Source: Maridesulfovibrio sp. (GTDB taxonomy: Bacteria; Desulfobacterota; Desulfovibrionia; Desulfovibrionales; Desulfovibrionaceae). Taken from it: DNA of 64,000 nucleotides. This document shows, piece by piece, positions 51,293 through 61,754 of this stretch. The notes under the pieces were generated by a model, which searched no databases, was not told where the DNA came from, and saw only the letters and a program-made list of their open reading frames with translations. The stretch's first letter is position 1; every line of letters begins with the position of its first letter. Both the position numbers and the translations under genes were made by a program. The DNA is taken from positions 338,501-402,500 of the forward strand of contig NZ_OY787459.1 of NCBI RefSeq assembly GCF_963678865.1, given 5' to 3'.

Positions 51293-53746
51293 ATGTCGTC
51301 CACAGTATTTGAAGGTGGCAATACATCCGCTGAACAAAATATTCTGCCAATGATGTCCTTGCGGGAAGTAGTAATGTTTCCGCGTTCCATTGTGCCTCTT
51401 TTTGTCGGTCGTGAGTCTTCGATCAAGGCTATTGAAGAGGCTATTTCCGATTACGACAAGAAAATTTTTCTGGTCACTCAGGAATTTCCTGAAAAAGAAA
51501 AACCTGAGCCGGAAGATCTTTTTCAGGTCGGAACTGTCAGTAAGATTCTGCAGATGCTCAGGTTGCCAGACGGCACGATTAAGGTGCTTTTTGAAGGTAT
51601 GTACCGTGCCCGGTGGAATCCCGAATCAGAAGAGGTTGTTTTCGGTGAAAATTTTCCGCTGGTAAATATTGAGCGGGTGGATGATCTGCCTGCCGAAGAG
51701 CATACTACCGAGGCATTGGTGCGCTCTGTTCACGAGGCCCTTGAAAAATTCGGTAAAGTGAACAAGAAGATTGCTCCCGAGACAATTCTTGCTATTTCAA
51801 CCATTCGTACTGCCGGAAAGCTGGCTGATTCGATCATGCCCCACCTTAAGGTGGAATTCCTCAAAAAGCAGACTATTCTTGAAATGGTTGATCCCATTGA
51901 AAGGCTTGAAGCTGTTTATGAGCTCCTGCTTGGCGAAATTGAAATCGTGTCCATTGAAAAACGGGTCAAGAACCGCGTTAAAGGGCAGATGGAAAAAAAC
52001 CAGCGAGAGTATTACCTTAACGAGCAGCTCAAAGCCATTAATAAGGAAATGGGCCGCGAGGATGATCCTCAGGCGGAAGCCCATGACCTTGAAGAACAGC
52101 TCAATGAAAAGAACATGGAAGAAGAGTCCAGAGAGCGGGTGCGCAAGGAAATCAAAAAATTGCGCCAGATGGCACCTTCCTCTGCCGAGTACACCGTGGT
52201 CCGCAATTATGTGGACTGGGTTATGGAGCTTCCTTGGAATAAATATAAAAAGACCAAGCTTGATATAGCTGAAGCGCGTAAAATTTTGGATGAAGACCAT
52301 TATGGTCTTGAGAAGCCCAAGGAACGTATTCTTGAGTACATGGCCGTGCAGTCACTCGTAGAGACAATTAAAGGGCCCATTCTCTGTTTTGCGGGTCCTC
52401 CCGGCGTTGGTAAAACTTCCATCGCCCGTTCTATTGCCAGAGCCATGGGACGCGAATTCGTTCGCCTTTCATTGGGCGGAGTGCGTGACGAAGCTGAAAT
52501 CCGTGGCCATCGCCGGACTTATGTAGGGGCGTTGCCGGGTAAGATCATTCAGTCTATGAGACGTTGCGAATACAGCAACCCGGTCATCTGTCTTGATGAA
52601 GTTGATAAGATGAGCACCGATTTCAGGGGTGACCCCTCCGCTGCTCTTCTTGAGGTGCTCGACCCGGAACAGAATGGCACATTCAATGATCATTACCTTG
52701 ATCTTGATTACGACCTGTCCAAGGTCTTTTTCATTACGACTGCGAATGATCTGCATTCCATTCCGCTGCCTCTGCAGGACAGGATGGAAATTATCCGGCT
52801 TCCCGGTTACCTCGAAACCGAGAAGATACATATTGCCAAGGACTTTCTGCTGCCAAAGCAGATAGGTGAGCATGGTCTTAAGGAAGACAACCTTGCCATC
52901 TCCGATAATGCCATGATCGACATTATTCGTACCTACACCCGTGAGGCAGGAGTTCGTAACCTTGAACGGGAATTGGCCAAGGTCTGTAGAAAGACTGCCA
53001 TGCAGATCGTGGAGTCGGGTGACAAAAATAAAAGTGTCCACGTAACCACTGCAAATCTGAGCAAAATTCTCGGAGTATATAGATTCCGGTACGGTGCCAG
53101 TGAAGAGAAATCCCTTGTAGGGGTTTCTACCGGGCTTGCCTATACCCAGGTGGGTGGTGAAATGCTCATGGTGGAAGTTGTACTCATGCCCGGTAAAGGT
53201 AAAGTTGTTATTACCGGTAAGCTTGGTGAGGTCATGCAGGAGTCTGCTCAGGCAGCGCTTTCATATATTCGCTCCCGTTCCGACCTTTTCGGGCTGAAAT
53301 CAGATTTTCATGAGAAGATCGATATACATGTTCATGTGCCTGAAGGAGCTACTCCCAAGGATGGCCCATCTGCAGGGATTACTCTCTGTACCGCCATTGC
53401 ATCCGCGTTCCTGAATGTTCCGGTTCGGCATGATCTGGCCATGACCGGGGAGATCACCTTGCGTGGCCGGGTTCTGCCTATCGGCGGCCTTCGGGAAAAG
53501 CTTCTGGCTGCTCACAGGGGTCTTTCCAAGACCGTGCTGATCCCTATTGATAACAAGAAAGACCTTAAGGATGTGCCGGATGTAATTCTTAAGGATCTTG
53601 AAATTATTCCGGTGGAGAGTATGGATGAAGTGCTTAGCTATGCTCTGGATAATCTTTCAACGGAAGAGTTGTTCCGGGGGCGCGACAGCGCTACTCCCAT
53701 AGCGCTCAATCTGATTAAGGAAGAGTATCAGGCTCAGCCGCATTAA
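51293..53746 (+). CDS. lon: ATP-dependent protease Lon
   Basis: An 817-residue LonA protease degrading damaged and regulatory proteins in the cytoplasm. The N-terminal substrate domain starts [21 protein letters not shown] coiled region follows, then the AAA+ domain with Walker A GPPGVGKT near 368 and Walker [11 protein letters not shown] near 430. The C-terminal peptidase has the Ser/Lys dyad in [12 protein letters not shown] (Ser near 691) and [13 protein letters not shown] (Lys near 734). The length is normal. It is separated from clpX by the sensor kinase gene. Confidence 0.96.
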   Translation: MSSTVFEGGNTSAEQNILPMMSLREVVMFPRSIVPLFVGRESSIKAIEEAISDYDKKIFLVTQEFPEKEKPEPEDLFQVGTVSKILQMLRLPDGTIKVLFEGMYRARWNPESEEVVFGENFPLVNIERVDDLPAEEHTTEALVRSVHEALEKFGKVNKKIAPETILAISTIRTAGKLADSIMPHLKVEFLKKQTILEMVDPIERLEAVYELLLGEIEIVSIEKRVKNRVKGQMEKNQREYYLNEQLKAINKEMGREDDPQAEAHDLEEQLNEKNMEEESRERVRKEIKKLRQMAPSSAEYTVVRNYVDWVMELPWNKYKKTKLDIAEARKILDEDHYGLEKPKERILEYMAVQSLVETIKGPILCFAGPPGVGKTSIARSIARAMGREFVRLSLGGVRDEAEIRGHRRTYVGALPGKIIQSMRRCEYSNPVICLDEVDKMSTDFRGDPSAALLEVLDPEQNGTFNDHYLDLDYDLSKVFFITTANDLHSIPLPLQDRMEIIRLPGYLETEKIHIAKDFLLPKQIGEHGLKEDNLAISDNAMIDIIRTYTREAGVRNLERELAKVCRKTAMQIVESGDKNKSVHVTTANLSKILGVYRFRYGASEEKSLVGVSTGLAYTQVGGEMLMVEVVLMPGKGKVVITGKLGEVMQESAQAALSYIRSRSDLFGLKSDFHEKIDIHVHVPEGATPKDGPSAGITLCTAIASAFLNVPVRHDLAMTGEITLRGRVLPIGGLREKLLAAHRGLSKTVLIPIDNKKDLKDVPDVILKDLEIIPVESMDEVLSYALDNLSTEELFRGRDSATPIALNLIKEEYQAQPH

Positions 53747-53771
53747 GTCCGGTTTGTGTATAGCTGTTTTG

Positions 53772-53805
53772 AAAGGATGCCCTGTAGCGGGGCATCCTTT
53801 TTTTT
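53772..53805 (+). terminator. Terminator after lon
   Basis: An 11-bp stem (53772-53782 with 53790-53800) followed by a long T-run. Confidence 0.92.
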
Positions 53806-53847
53806 ATTCCCGGTTCCGTAGGGCATGGTTTCATGCTAGAGTTAAGC

Positions 53848-54999
53848 ATGGAAAGTAACCATAAAATATATAAAGAAGCTTTGATTATAGGCTGGTTACG
53901 ACATGTGTTTACGGTTGTTTTTGTAATTGTTTTTATTCTTACTATTTTTATTTGCTCAGTTGCATCAGGTGATAATGATCTCAACCGGATTTTGCAGGAA
54001 TCGATCCGGGAACTGAAAATTCCCGGTGCAGTGATGATGGTGGAAAATCCTCAGGGACAGGTCCGGACCTACCGGGCCGGGGTGCGCCGGGTCAAAGGCC
54101 GCAGACCCATGAGTGATAATCTTAGATTTCGGATAGGCAGTGTTACAAAGACATTTGTGGCTTCTATTGTACTTATGCTTGTACAAGAGGGCAAAATCGG
54201 ACTTGATACCGAAGTTCATGATATTTTGCCTGATATCCTCTCTGAGGATGAGCATGTCACAGTTCGGAATCTGTTGCAGATGAGGAGTTGTCTGGGCAAT
54301 TTTACAATGGATAAGGCGTTTTTGCGTTTGTTTAGGGAAAGGCCGTGGACGCATTGGAAACCTGAACATCTCCTTAAATTCGGGGAAAAGAAGCGATGCA
54401 AGGAAGGATGGAAATTTGAATATAACAACTCTAACTATATCCTTCTGGGGTTGCTGATAGAGGAGGTGACCGGAGATAGTTTTGAAAATCAAGTCTATCA
54501 AAGGATACTCGATCCTTTGAATTTAAAATCGACAACTTTCCCTGTTAGGAGTGCCAATATTTCTGAACCGTATGCACATGGGTATGATTATAATTTCCAG
54601 ACCGGTAAGATTATTGATCTGAGTTTGAAAATTAATCCTTCATGGGCATGGTGTTCCGGAAACGGGGTGTCGACAGCGCAGGATTTATTAAATTGGATAA
54701 AGGCATATCTGAACGGGTTTGGCATAGGGAGCAGTCTTTTATCGGAACAGATGGATTTTTTACCTGTAACTTATGATGGTGTTTCATACGGTCTGGGAGT
54801 GATGTACAAGTATGCTGCTGTAGGGCATAACGGTAATTTCGCAGGCATATATACAGCCGCCGCTTTTAGGTACAAGGGGTATTACTTTGTCATTTTGACC
54901 AATGGTCAGGCCTACGGAGGAGGTCGGAAAGCAACCGCAGAATCTATTTTCTGGAGAATTGTAAAGAACTCGGTATTATTTAAAAACGCTAAAAACTGA
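53848..54999 (+). CDS. Membrane-anchored serine hydrolase (class C beta-lactamase/DD-peptidase fold)
   Basis: About 383 residues. A hydrophobic helix (VFTVVFVIVFILTIFICSVAS) acts as signal or anchor, placing the domain in the periplasm. The catalytic SxxK is SVTK in FRIGSVTKTFVASI. The YxN motif is YNNSNYILLGLLIEEVTG. The third motif is HNG in AVGHNGNFAG, in place of KTG, which points to a D-Ala-D-Ala carboxypeptidase or esterase rather than a true lactamase. The start is uncertain: 53833 and 53848 are both open, without a clear ribosome binding site. Its 3' end overlaps the convergent small exported protein gene by 11 bp. Confidence 0.82.
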   Translation: MESNHKIYKEALIIGWLRHVFTVVFVIVFILTIFICSVASGDNDLNRILQESIRELKIPGAVMMVENPQGQVRTYRAGVRRVKGRRPMSDNLRFRIGSVTKTFVASIVLMLVQEGKIGLDTEVHDILPDILSEDEHVTVRNLLQMRSCLGNFTMDKAFLRLFRERPWTHWKPEHLLKFGEKKRCKEGWKFEYNNSNYILLGLLIEEVTGDSFENQVYQRILDPLNLKSTTFPVRSANISEPYAHGYDYNFQTGKIIDLSLKINPSWAWCSGNGVSTAQDLLNWIKAYLNGFGIGSSLLSEQMDFLPVTYDGVSYGLGVMYKYAAVGHNGNFAGIYTAAAFRYKGYYFVILTNGQAYGGGRKATAESIFWRIVKNSVLFKNAKN

Positions 55000-55279
55000 A
55001 GCTGAATCCCAGTCCGATACCAATTGTACTGGGCGGTGCGTCCGGTCCGTCATTGGTGAATGCAGGGTTATCGTCCAGACCGAAAATAAGATTTGTGCTC
55101 ATCTCATCCGTAATATTCAGACCTGTTATAAAATCAGTTAAAGAAAGATTCTCTTCCATACTCAAAACTGTTTGAGTTTCTTTTGGTTTTGCGTCTTCAA
55201 CATATCCGAAATCAGCAGCAAAGACATTGTTAGTACCGAAGAACAGCAGGGCTGTTGTAATGATGATTGATTTCCACAT
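54989..55279 (-). CDS. Small exported hypothetical protein
   Basis: A 96-residue protein with a clear Sec signal (MWKSIIITTALLFFGTNNVFA, cleavage at VFA-AD). The mature part is short and acidic. It ends in alternating hydrophobic residues with a C-terminal Phe (GIGLGFSFSF), which resembles an outer-membrane beta-barrel end signal. A GGAAGG site lies before the ATG. Its 3' end overlaps the serine hydrolase gene by 11 bp. No family is recognised. Confidence 0.6.
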   Translation of the reverse strand: MWKSIIITTALLFFGTNNVFAADFGYVEDAKPKETQTVLSMEENLSLTDFITGLNITDEMSTNLIFGLDDNPAFTNDGPDAPPSTIGIGLGFSFSF

Positions 55280-56100
55280 TTTCCACCTTCCCTTTTATGT
55301 GCGGAAATTTTATCCCCTCGTCGTATGAAATAATACAAAATATGGGCCATCACGCTGTAATCCCAATAATTCAGGAAGATGAGGCTCTGTGTCGTGATTC
55401 TGTTTGTAATTAGGTAGGAAAAATAATCGATTTTCCGTCCTGTGTACCTCTCGATTTAAGGTTGCTGCTATGTTGAAATACAGGGGCGAGTCTTGAGTAT
55501 GTGTATGTGTGAAACTCTGCGCTCATGATTTCTTTGCCACTGCTGTGGCATGTTTGGCCATAACATTGGGTGAAGTTCTGAATTAGATATTCATTTATGA
55601 AATAATCCATTTCAAATATGAAATGGATTATGGATATAGAAATTTTATCTTTTCGAAAATACACATATTTTTCTTTTTTAGTCATTAAATGCGTTATTAA
55701 GGAAATATTTTTAAAAAAATGAACTTATTTTCATTTTTTAAAAAAGACAAAATTTCAGATTGTTACAATCGTGTTACGACTGCTTCTCGTTATTTTTCAA
55801 TTAGATGTCTATTGACAATGTGGACATTCATTCTAATGTGGCTGTAATTTCATGCTAACAGCGTGAAATGACGTGTTGTTGACATGGGTTTTGGACTATT
55901 CCCTTTCTGGGAATTGGTGGATCACTTTGATGCGGACTGATCTGTCGGAAGTTCATAATTACACATGCTCAATGTTGCATTGTGAACTTTGTGTCTGTGG
56001 TGTCGTGTAATGACGCACAGGTTGTAAAGTGAACATTACAGCTGTTATTCCCGGTTGTTACCGGTGAATAGCGTAACTTAAAACGGTAAGGAATGTGAAA
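55280..56100. promoter_or_regulatory. Long regulatory gap upstream of alkaline phosphatase
   Basis: About 820 bp, AT-rich, with no supported gene. Two inverted repeats may be operators. One is at 55847-55869 (ATTTCATGC/GCGTGAAAT around a 5-base spacer, one mismatch). The other is at 55951-55987 (GTTCATAAT/ATTGTGAAC). CTGTAAT and CTGT-like half sites occur, but I do not see a clean Pho box. TTGACA occurs at 55812 and 55879 without good -10 partners. Confidence 0.35.
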
Positions 56101-57654
56101 ATGGTTAGAAGAATTGTTCGTCCATTGGTTTTGGCTATCTGCCTGGCAATGGTAGCGGCTACAGCTTTTGCTGCAGCTCCCAAGTATGTTTTCTATTTTA
56201 TTGGTGACGGTCTAGGACCTTCACAGCGTATGGCTGCAGAGCTTTACAACAAAATGGAAAAGAATGATGCCGACGCCAAGCTGATCATGAATACTTTTCC
56301 CCAATCTGCACTGGTAACCACTTACTCAGATAACACCCTGATCACTGACTCGGCAGCAGGCGGAACTGCTTTGTCCTGTGGTTACAAAACCACTAACGGT
56401 TACCTTGGTAAACTGCCTGATGGAAGTGATATCAAGTCTATTGCTGAAGCTGCAAAAGAAAACGGATACGCAGTCGGTATTGTTACTTCTACCCGTTTGA
56501 CTCATGCAACACCGGCTTCTTTTTCCGCACACAATCCTGACCGTAATGCTGCTAATGAAATTGCGGTAGATCAGGCTGATTCCGGCTTTGATTTCTTTGC
56601 GGGCGGCGGTTATCGTTATTTTGTAGCCAAGAACAACGCACAGGGTCTGAAGTCAAAGCGTATGGATGATGTGGATGTTGTTAAAATGTTCGCCGACCAA
56701 GGTTATAAAACTTTCGTTGGTGATTCCAGCCGCGATGCTTTTCGTTCTTACAAGCCTAAAAAAGGGGAGAAAGTTTTTGCTGCTCTGACTTACAGCCATT
56801 TGCCTTACGAAGTGGAGCGCCGTAACAGTAAGCTGACTGAAAATAAGCTGCCTTCTCTGTGCGAACTGACTGGGAAAGCAGTGGAATCCCTTGCCGCTCA
56901 AGAGAAACCTTTCTTCCTGATGGTTGAGGGTGGACGTATTGACCATGCAGCCCATGCTCACGATCCTGCTTCCACCATTCTTGATACTATCGCAATGGAT
57001 GAAGCTGTGAAAGTTGCATATGATTTTTATAAAAAGCATCCTGAAGAAACTCTGATCGTTACCGCGGCCGACCATGAAACAGGTGGTGTAGGACTTGGGA
57101 TTTCCATGGATTCCAAGGGTTACTTTCTCAATCTTAAGGCTCTGGAAAAGGTTCGTGTTTCCGCAGAAGACAATCTGAATCAATATTATAACAAACTGGC
57201 AGCTAAAGAGTCAGACCTGAAAAAACGTCATGCCGCTTTCATCGCTTATGTTGAAAAAGAGTGGGGCCTGACTGACCGTACTGCTGCCGAAGATAAGATT
57301 CTCGTAAACGCCATGGATGTTCAGGATAAGAACCAGAACCTGCCCAAAGACAAAAAAGTGAGTTACGGATATTCTTATACTCCGACCATGGTAGCTGTTA
57401 CCGATCTGATTTCCCAGCGAGCAAGGATTTCATGGACTTCCTTTGTACACACCGGGACATTTATTCCTGCAACCGCCATCGGAGTAGGGTCTGAAAGATT
57501 TAACGGCTTCATTGATAACACTGATATCCCCAACCGGATGGCAGAAGTGATGGAAGTTAAACTTTCTGACATCAAACATACCGATTCCAAGGCTCTGTTG
57601 GGTAAGACTTACGGCCCCCAGGAAAAATACGCGAAAATTCCGTACAACAAATAG
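56101..57654 (+). CDS. Alkaline phosphatase, PhoA superfamily, exported
   Basis: A periplasmic phosphomonoesterase of about 517 residues. The signal peptide VRPLVLAICLAMVAATAFAA is cleaved near residue 25. Metal and active-site motifs are FIGDGLGPSQ, the nucleophilic Ser in TDSAAGGTALSCG, VEGGRIDHAAHAHDP (near 280) and AADHETGG (near 323). A final His lies in SFVHTGTFIPA. I choose the ATG at 56101 with AAGGA at good spacing; the GTG at 56095 is too close to it. It is flanked by a long regulatory gap and two terminators, so it is monocistronic. Phosphate-starvation control is likely but not proven. Confidence 0.9.
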   Translation: MVRRIVRPLVLAICLAMVAATAFAAAPKYVFYFIGDGLGPSQRMAAELYNKMEKNDADAKLIMNTFPQSALVTTYSDNTLITDSAAGGTALSCGYKTTNGYLGKLPDGSDIKSIAEAAKENGYAVGIVTSTRLTHATPASFSAHNPDRNAANEIAVDQADSGFDFFAGGGYRYFVAKNNAQGLKSKRMDDVDVVKMFADQGYKTFVGDSSRDAFRSYKPKKGEKVFAALTYSHLPYEVERRNSKLTENKLPSLCELTGKAVESLAAQEKPFFLMVEGGRIDHAAHAHDPASTILDTIAMDEAVKVAYDFYKKHPEETLIVTAADHETGGVGLGISMDSKGYFLNLKALEKVRVSAEDNLNQYYNKLAAKESDLKKRHAAFIAYVEKEWGLTDRTAAEDKILVNAMDVQDKNQNLPKDKKVSYGYSYTPTMVAVTDLISQRARISWTSFVHTGTFIPATAIGVGSERFNGFIDNTDIPNRMAEVMEVKLSDIKHTDSKALLGKTYGPQEKYAKIPYNK

Positions 57655-57679
57655 TTGTATCGAATTAGTTGACGATTTA

Positions 57680-57703
57680 AGGTCCCCACGCCCGTGGGGA
57701 CCT
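57680..57703 (+). terminator. Hairpin after the alkaline phosphatase gene
   Basis: A G-C-rich stem (57680-57690 with 57693-57703, loop of two bases) shortly after the stop. The T-run is weak, so termination may be completed at the next hairpin. Confidence 0.65.
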
Positions 57704-57791
57704 CTGATTGCTTATATAGGTATCTCCTGCAGCGTAAAATAAATGGCCGTGAGTCTGCGGACATGAATTATCTTACGCTTGGATGCACTGC

Positions 57792-57843
57792 AAAAGGCTG
57801 AAACTTACGTGTGATTATATACGCATCGTTCCAGCCTTTTTTT
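57792..57843 (+). terminator. Second terminator after the alkaline phosphatase gene
   Basis: AAAAGGCTG (57792-57800) pairs with CAGCCTTTT (57832-57840), with more pairs inside, followed by T residues. It lies 50 bp before the YibE/F gene. Confidence 0.75.
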
Positions 57844-57891
57844 GATCCTTGTTTTCAGCTCTTTCCAGACTCTGTGTAATATGAGGTAGTA

Positions 57892-59022
57892 ATGAAAAAG
57901 TTCGCATCCCCTGTTTTTTTTATCCTGATGATTGTCGGGCTTGTCGGCCTGTTGAAATATGAAGATCCCGGGACGGATATAAAAACCGGTCTGCACGAAT
58001 TGCGGGCAACCGTTACTGCGGTAAATAATGATGCTCTTGTCGAAATGGGTACTGCCCGTATAGGCGGACAACATGTAACTGCGATATTACAGGACGGGGA
58101 AGTCAAAGGGCAGACCGTAACCGGAGTTAATCAGTTGACCGGTCAGCCGGAAATGGATGAGCTGTTTCATCCCGGAGATACTATTCTCATGGCGGTACGC
58201 ATTGTTGACGGTAAACCGACGCAAGCACGCGCCGTTCACCAGTTCCGTCAGGGCTGGGAGCTTAGCCTGTTCGGATTGTTTATCATTATCCTGTTGATTT
58301 ATGCCCGATTAATAGGCTTAAAGGCGCTGTTCAGTTTTATCACCAGCTTTTATATTATCTGGAAATTTTTCATCCCCGGACTGCTTGGCGGCGGCAATCC
58401 AATTCTTTTGACTGTGGTTACCCTTACATTGCTTACAGTGGTGATCATTACCTGTGTAGCCGGATTGTCGAGGGTTACTGTAGTGGCTACCATGGGGACT
58501 CTCTGCGGTCTTTTGCTGGCGTTGAGTCTTACCTTGTTTTTTGGCGAAAAACTTAAGCTGGCGGGCATGACCGCGCCGTTTGCAAGCATGCTGGTTTTTT
58601 CGGGTTACTATACACTGGATCTGCTGGATATCTTTTATGCTTCTGTAATACTCGGGGCTTCCGGGGCGGCTATGGATATTGCCATGGATGTTGCCGCTTC
58701 CATGAACGAGGTCTTGGCTAAGAAGCCGGACATCACCCGCAATGAGCTGATCAAGTCCGGATTCAACGTAGGACGTATGGTTACCGGGACCATGACAACG
58801 ACTCTTCTGCTGGCCTATTCCGGAGGTTATCTGACTATGCTGATGGTTTTTATGGCCAAAGCTACGTCTTTTACGCGTATGCTTAATTTTAAGCTGGTGG
58901 CAGCGGAAATTTTTCGCACATTGGTCGGAAGTGTAGGGCTTGTTCTGGTGGCGCCGATTACAGCGATACTGGCAGGATTTATTTTATGCGGAGTTAAGGA
59001 ACTCAATAAATCACGCAACTGA
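57892..59022 (+). CDS. YibE/F-family membrane protein
   Basis: A 376-residue inner-membrane protein. One N-terminal helix is followed by a soluble extracytoplasmic domain (about 25-120; LRATVTAVNNDALVEMG, FHPGDTILMAVRIVDGKP). Then come six to seven helices with ILGASGAAMDIAMDVAASMNE near residue 257, the typical YibE/F core. The function of the family is not established; a transport role has been proposed. The gene has AGGTAG bases before the ATG and is followed by a bidirectional terminator shared with the convergent M23 peptidase gene. Confidence 0.85.
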   Translation: MKKFASPVFFILMIVGLVGLLKYEDPGTDIKTGLHELRATVTAVNNDALVEMGTARIGGQHVTAILQDGEVKGQTVTGVNQLTGQPEMDELFHPGDTILMAVRIVDGKPTQARAVHQFRQGWELSLFGLFIIILLIYARLIGLKALFSFITSFYIIWKFFIPGLLGGGNPILLTVVTLTLLTVVIITCVAGLSRVTVVATMGTLCGLLLALSLTLFFGEKLKLAGMTAPFASMLVFSGYYTLDLLDIFYASVILGASGAAMDIAMDVAASMNEVLAKKPDITRNELIKSGFNVGRMVTGTMTTTLLLAYSGGYLTMLMVFMAKATSFTRMLNFKLVAAEIFRTLVGSVGLVLVAPITAILAGFILCGVKELNKSRN

Positions 59023-59123
59023 AAAGATCTGGCTCACATAATAAAAAAGACGGATTTTTGTGGAAGTGCCGAAGGTAGGAGAGAAAAAGATAGGAATGTC
59101 GTAGATGATGTTTTCTCAGCAGT

Positions 59124-59165
59124 AAAAAAAAGTCCCGGACAGAGATTGTCCGGGACTTTATATTT
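59124..59165. terminator. Bidirectional terminator
   Basis: A 13-bp perfect stem (59129-59141 with 59147-59159), A-rich on the left and T-rich on the right, between two convergent genes. Confidence 0.92.
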
Positions 59166-59178
59166 TTAGAGAGTAATT

Positions 59179-60495
59179 CTAATTCAGTTTGCTGGTAATG
59201 TTGTTTTTGATCCAGTGAGCGTCCCACCATTCGACAGGATTAACCGGAATACCGGCACAGATGACACCGTAATGCAGGTGGTCGCCACCAGCCATGCCCG
59301 TTGCTCCGGTCTTACCGATAATCTGGCCCTTGGCGACCATGTCTCCGGGCTCCACTTCAATTACACTCAGGTGAGAGTAGAGGGTCTGCAGGCCAAGACC
59401 GTGATCAATGATCACCGCGTTGCCGTAGATGCCGAAATCTGATTCCGCAAGTACAACGCGACCATTGTTCGCCGCAGGAATGGGAGCCTGCCGGGTACTT
59501 GCGAGGTCAATTCCCAAGTGGGTCTGGTTGTCAATGACTTTTCCACCATAGTAATAGCTGCGTTTGTCACCGAATCCGGCACGGGGAGCGGCATTGGGCA
59601 ACCTCATGAATTTACCTTCAAAAAGAAAGGTAGATGAAGTTTCTTTTGCTACCCGGTGCAACTCAGCACGGTTTTTCTTTCGCAGATCACGGTTGACCTT
59701 GAGGAAAAGTTCCACCTGACTGGGCAGGCCGGGATAATCTCCCTCAAACTGAGGCATTTTTGTGTTCAGGAAACGGTCTGAGATGTTAATCCGGTCATGC
59801 CGGTAGGTTTTGCCGTTGGCATGGTACCAGAATGAACCTTTGCGGATATTTCCTGCGGCATCTTCTGCAATCAGCACAGGGTTAAAGTCTTTTTTCTCAG
59901 TGTAGTACGGCATGGCGAAGAGGCATGCGTAAGTCCCGTTCGGTTGTTTGTGACCGGGGAAAAAATCTTCGTTCACCTGTACTCCGGTTTTAACCGGGGT
60001 TTCACTGACATTATAAATGAGCAGACCGCAGCCACCCTGATTAAAGTTATGGGTGGTGGATTGAACAGTGATTTTCGGGGCAATTGTATCAAGTGTGTAG
60101 TTACCGCGGGCAATAACCGCATTGCCGCTGCCGAATCCGGCAAGAGAAGTATCTACAGCCCATACTGCCAGTTCAAAAGGTCCTTCCTTGATTTGTTTTT
60201 TCTTAATTAGAATGTCTTCATTGTAGTCAAAGCTTCCCTTGGGAAGATTTTTTTCGGTGAGAGTAATTTTCTTGTCACCCTGCGAAAGAACTATTTTGAC
60301 TGCTTTAAGGCCGGACTGGGTGTCGCTGATATTCACATTGATAGGAGTATCATAGGTTGTATAACCATTGCCCGGTTTCAAGGTTGCCTGAGGAGAGGTT
60401 GTGTCCTTGTAAAGTAGATAGGCCCCGGTCCCGATTACAGCGACAAGAATGATCAGCAGGAAAATTTGTCCAATACGACTTTTCTTTTTAGCCAT
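59179..60495 (-). CDS. M23 family metallopeptidase, membrane-anchored
   Basis: A 438-residue peptidoglycan endopeptidase. One N-terminal helix (IFLLIILVAVIGTGAYLLY) anchors it with a periplasmic body. A beta-rich region (about 30-290) leads to the LytM/M23 domain. That domain has all zinc-site motifs: HLGIDLAS, LYSHLS and GDHLHYG (near residues 333, 390 and 418). It is therefore an active enzyme and not an EnvC-like degenerate activator. Likely roles are cell-wall remodelling or division. It stands alone, with its start near 60495. Confidence 0.9.
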   Translation of the reverse strand: MAKKKSRIGQIFLLIILVAVIGTGAYLLYKDTTSPQATLKPGNGYTTYDTPINVNISDTQSGLKAVKIVLSQGDKKITLTEKNLPKGSFDYNEDILIKKKQIKEGPFELAVWAVDTSLAGFGSGNAVIARGNYTLDTIAPKITVQSTTHNFNQGGCGLLIYNVSETPVKTGVQVNEDFFPGHKQPNGTYACLFAMPYYTEKKDFNPVLIAEDAAGNIRKGSFWYHANGKTYRHDRINISDRFLNTKMPQFEGDYPGLPSQVELFLKVNRDLRKKNRAELHRVAKETSSTFLFEGKFMRLPNAAPRAGFGDKRSYYYGGKVIDNQTHLGIDLASTRQAPIPAANNGRVVLAESDFGIYGNAVIIDHGLGLQTLYSHLSVIEVEPGDMVAKGQIIGKTGATGMAGGDHLHYGVICAGIPVNPVEWWDAHWIKNNITSKLN

Positions 60496-60783
60496 TATAA
60501 ATCCTTAATTTTTTCATGTGAATCTTTAAAAACACACATTTTTTGTACTCCTGCTGAGCATAACCATAAATCTAGACAGGATTCAACATACAACATTGTT
60601 AAAAAAAGAACGATCTATGAGTTGTATAGGTACTATCTATGCATATGCCAGTTTTATATCAGATATTGTTGACGAAAAAAGCTGGAGTGTGTATTTGTTT
60701 TCAAAAATATCGTCGCCGTGGCGGTTTTTTTTATTTAGTAAGGACAGTGCCTTACTACGCCGGCAACCACCAAGGAGGTAGGG

Positions 60784-61731
60784 ATGAGTTTGACCAGGCG
60801 AGATTTCGTGAAAATGTGCACAGGAACTGTGGCTGGATTTGGGATTTCCCAGATGTTCAACCCCAGTGTTGTGCATGCGCTGAAAAAGTTTGTACCGAAT
60901 GTTTTCTGGCTGCAGGGACAGGGCTGCACCGGTTGTTCGGTTTCCATACTTAACTCAGTGCATCCCTCTATTGCAGAGGTTCTTCTTGATGTGATTAACC
61001 TTGATTATCATCCGACTATCATGGGTTCCGAAGGCCACGAAGCCTGGGGATACATGATGGATCAGGCTGAAGCCAACAAGGGTAAGTACATTGTTATTGT
61101 TGAAGGTGCCGTTCCCACAGCTGAGAACGGTCATTTCTGTATCGTTGGTGCAGACGCCAACCATAAAGAATACACCATGAGTGAGGCCACTCTCGAGATG
61201 GCCAAAAATGCTGCTGTGGTTGTAAACGTTGGTACTTGCTCTGCATATGGCGGTATTCCCGCTGCTGAGGGAAATGTTACCGGCTCCATGTCTGTAACCA
61301 ATTTCCTTGCAGAAAACGGTGTGAAGACTCCCGTAGTTAACATTCCGGGTTGCCCCCCCCATCCAGACTGGATGGTCGGAACCCTCGTTGTCGCTATCAA
61401 TGCTATTGAGGAAAAAGGGCTGCAGGGCGGTCTGGCTGAAGTTGTCAAGATTCTTGATGACAACGGTCGTCCTACACCTTTCTTCGGTAAAAACATTCAT
61501 GACAACTGCCCATTTCTTGAGCAGTTCGACAACGACGAATATGCTGAAGTATTCACTGACCCCGTTAAATGCCGTTACGAGCTTGGCTGTAAAGGTCCAA
61601 ACGCCAACTCCGACTGCTTCAAACGCAAGTGGAACGGCGGCGTTAACTGGTGTGTTGAAAACTCAGTATGTCTTGGCTGTGTAGAACCGGGATTCCCGGA
61701 TGAAATGTCTCCCTTCTACGAAGCCGGTTAA
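60784..61731 (+). CDS. hysB: [NiFeSe] hydrogenase small subunit
   Basis: Periplasmic uptake hydrogenase small subunit, carrying three Fe-S clusters that pass electrons from H2 to cytochrome c3. The Tat signal is TRRDFVKMCTGTVAGF. The proximal-cluster cysteines start at QGQGCTGCSVSILN (near 50), with GTCSAYGG and PGCPPHPDWM later. The distal and medial clusters use CRYELGCKGPNA and CFKRKWNGGVNWCVENSVCLGC. The Cys in NWCVEN replaces the Pro of standard [NiFe] enzymes, so the medial cluster is [4Fe-4S], a mark of [NiFeSe] hydrogenases. AAGGAGG precedes the start. hysA starts 23 bp later. The 288-bp gap upstream shows no gene. Confidence 0.93.
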   Translation: MSLTRRDFVKMCTGTVAGFGISQMFNPSVVHALKKFVPNVFWLQGQGCTGCSVSILNSVHPSIAEVLLDVINLDYHPTIMGSEGHEAWGYMMDQAEANKGKYIVIVEGAVPTAENGHFCIVGADANHKEYTMSEATLEMAKNAAVVVNVGTCSAYGGIPAAEGNVTGSMSVTNFLAENGVKTPVVNIPGCPPHPDWMVGTLVVAINAIEEKGLQGGLAEVVKILDDNGRPTPFFGKNIHDNCPFLEQFDNDEYAEVFTDPVKCRYELGCKGPNANSDCFKRKWNGGVNWCVENSVCLGCVEPGFPDEMSPFYEAG

Positions 61732-61754
61732 CCGGAAAAGGAGTATTAATCCTT

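Noticed and set aside
55410..55685. A 91-codon open frame on the minus strand in the gap before the alkaline phosphatase gene
   Set aside because: AT-driven composition, no ribosome binding site, no recognisable domain, and it lies in a probable regulatory region.
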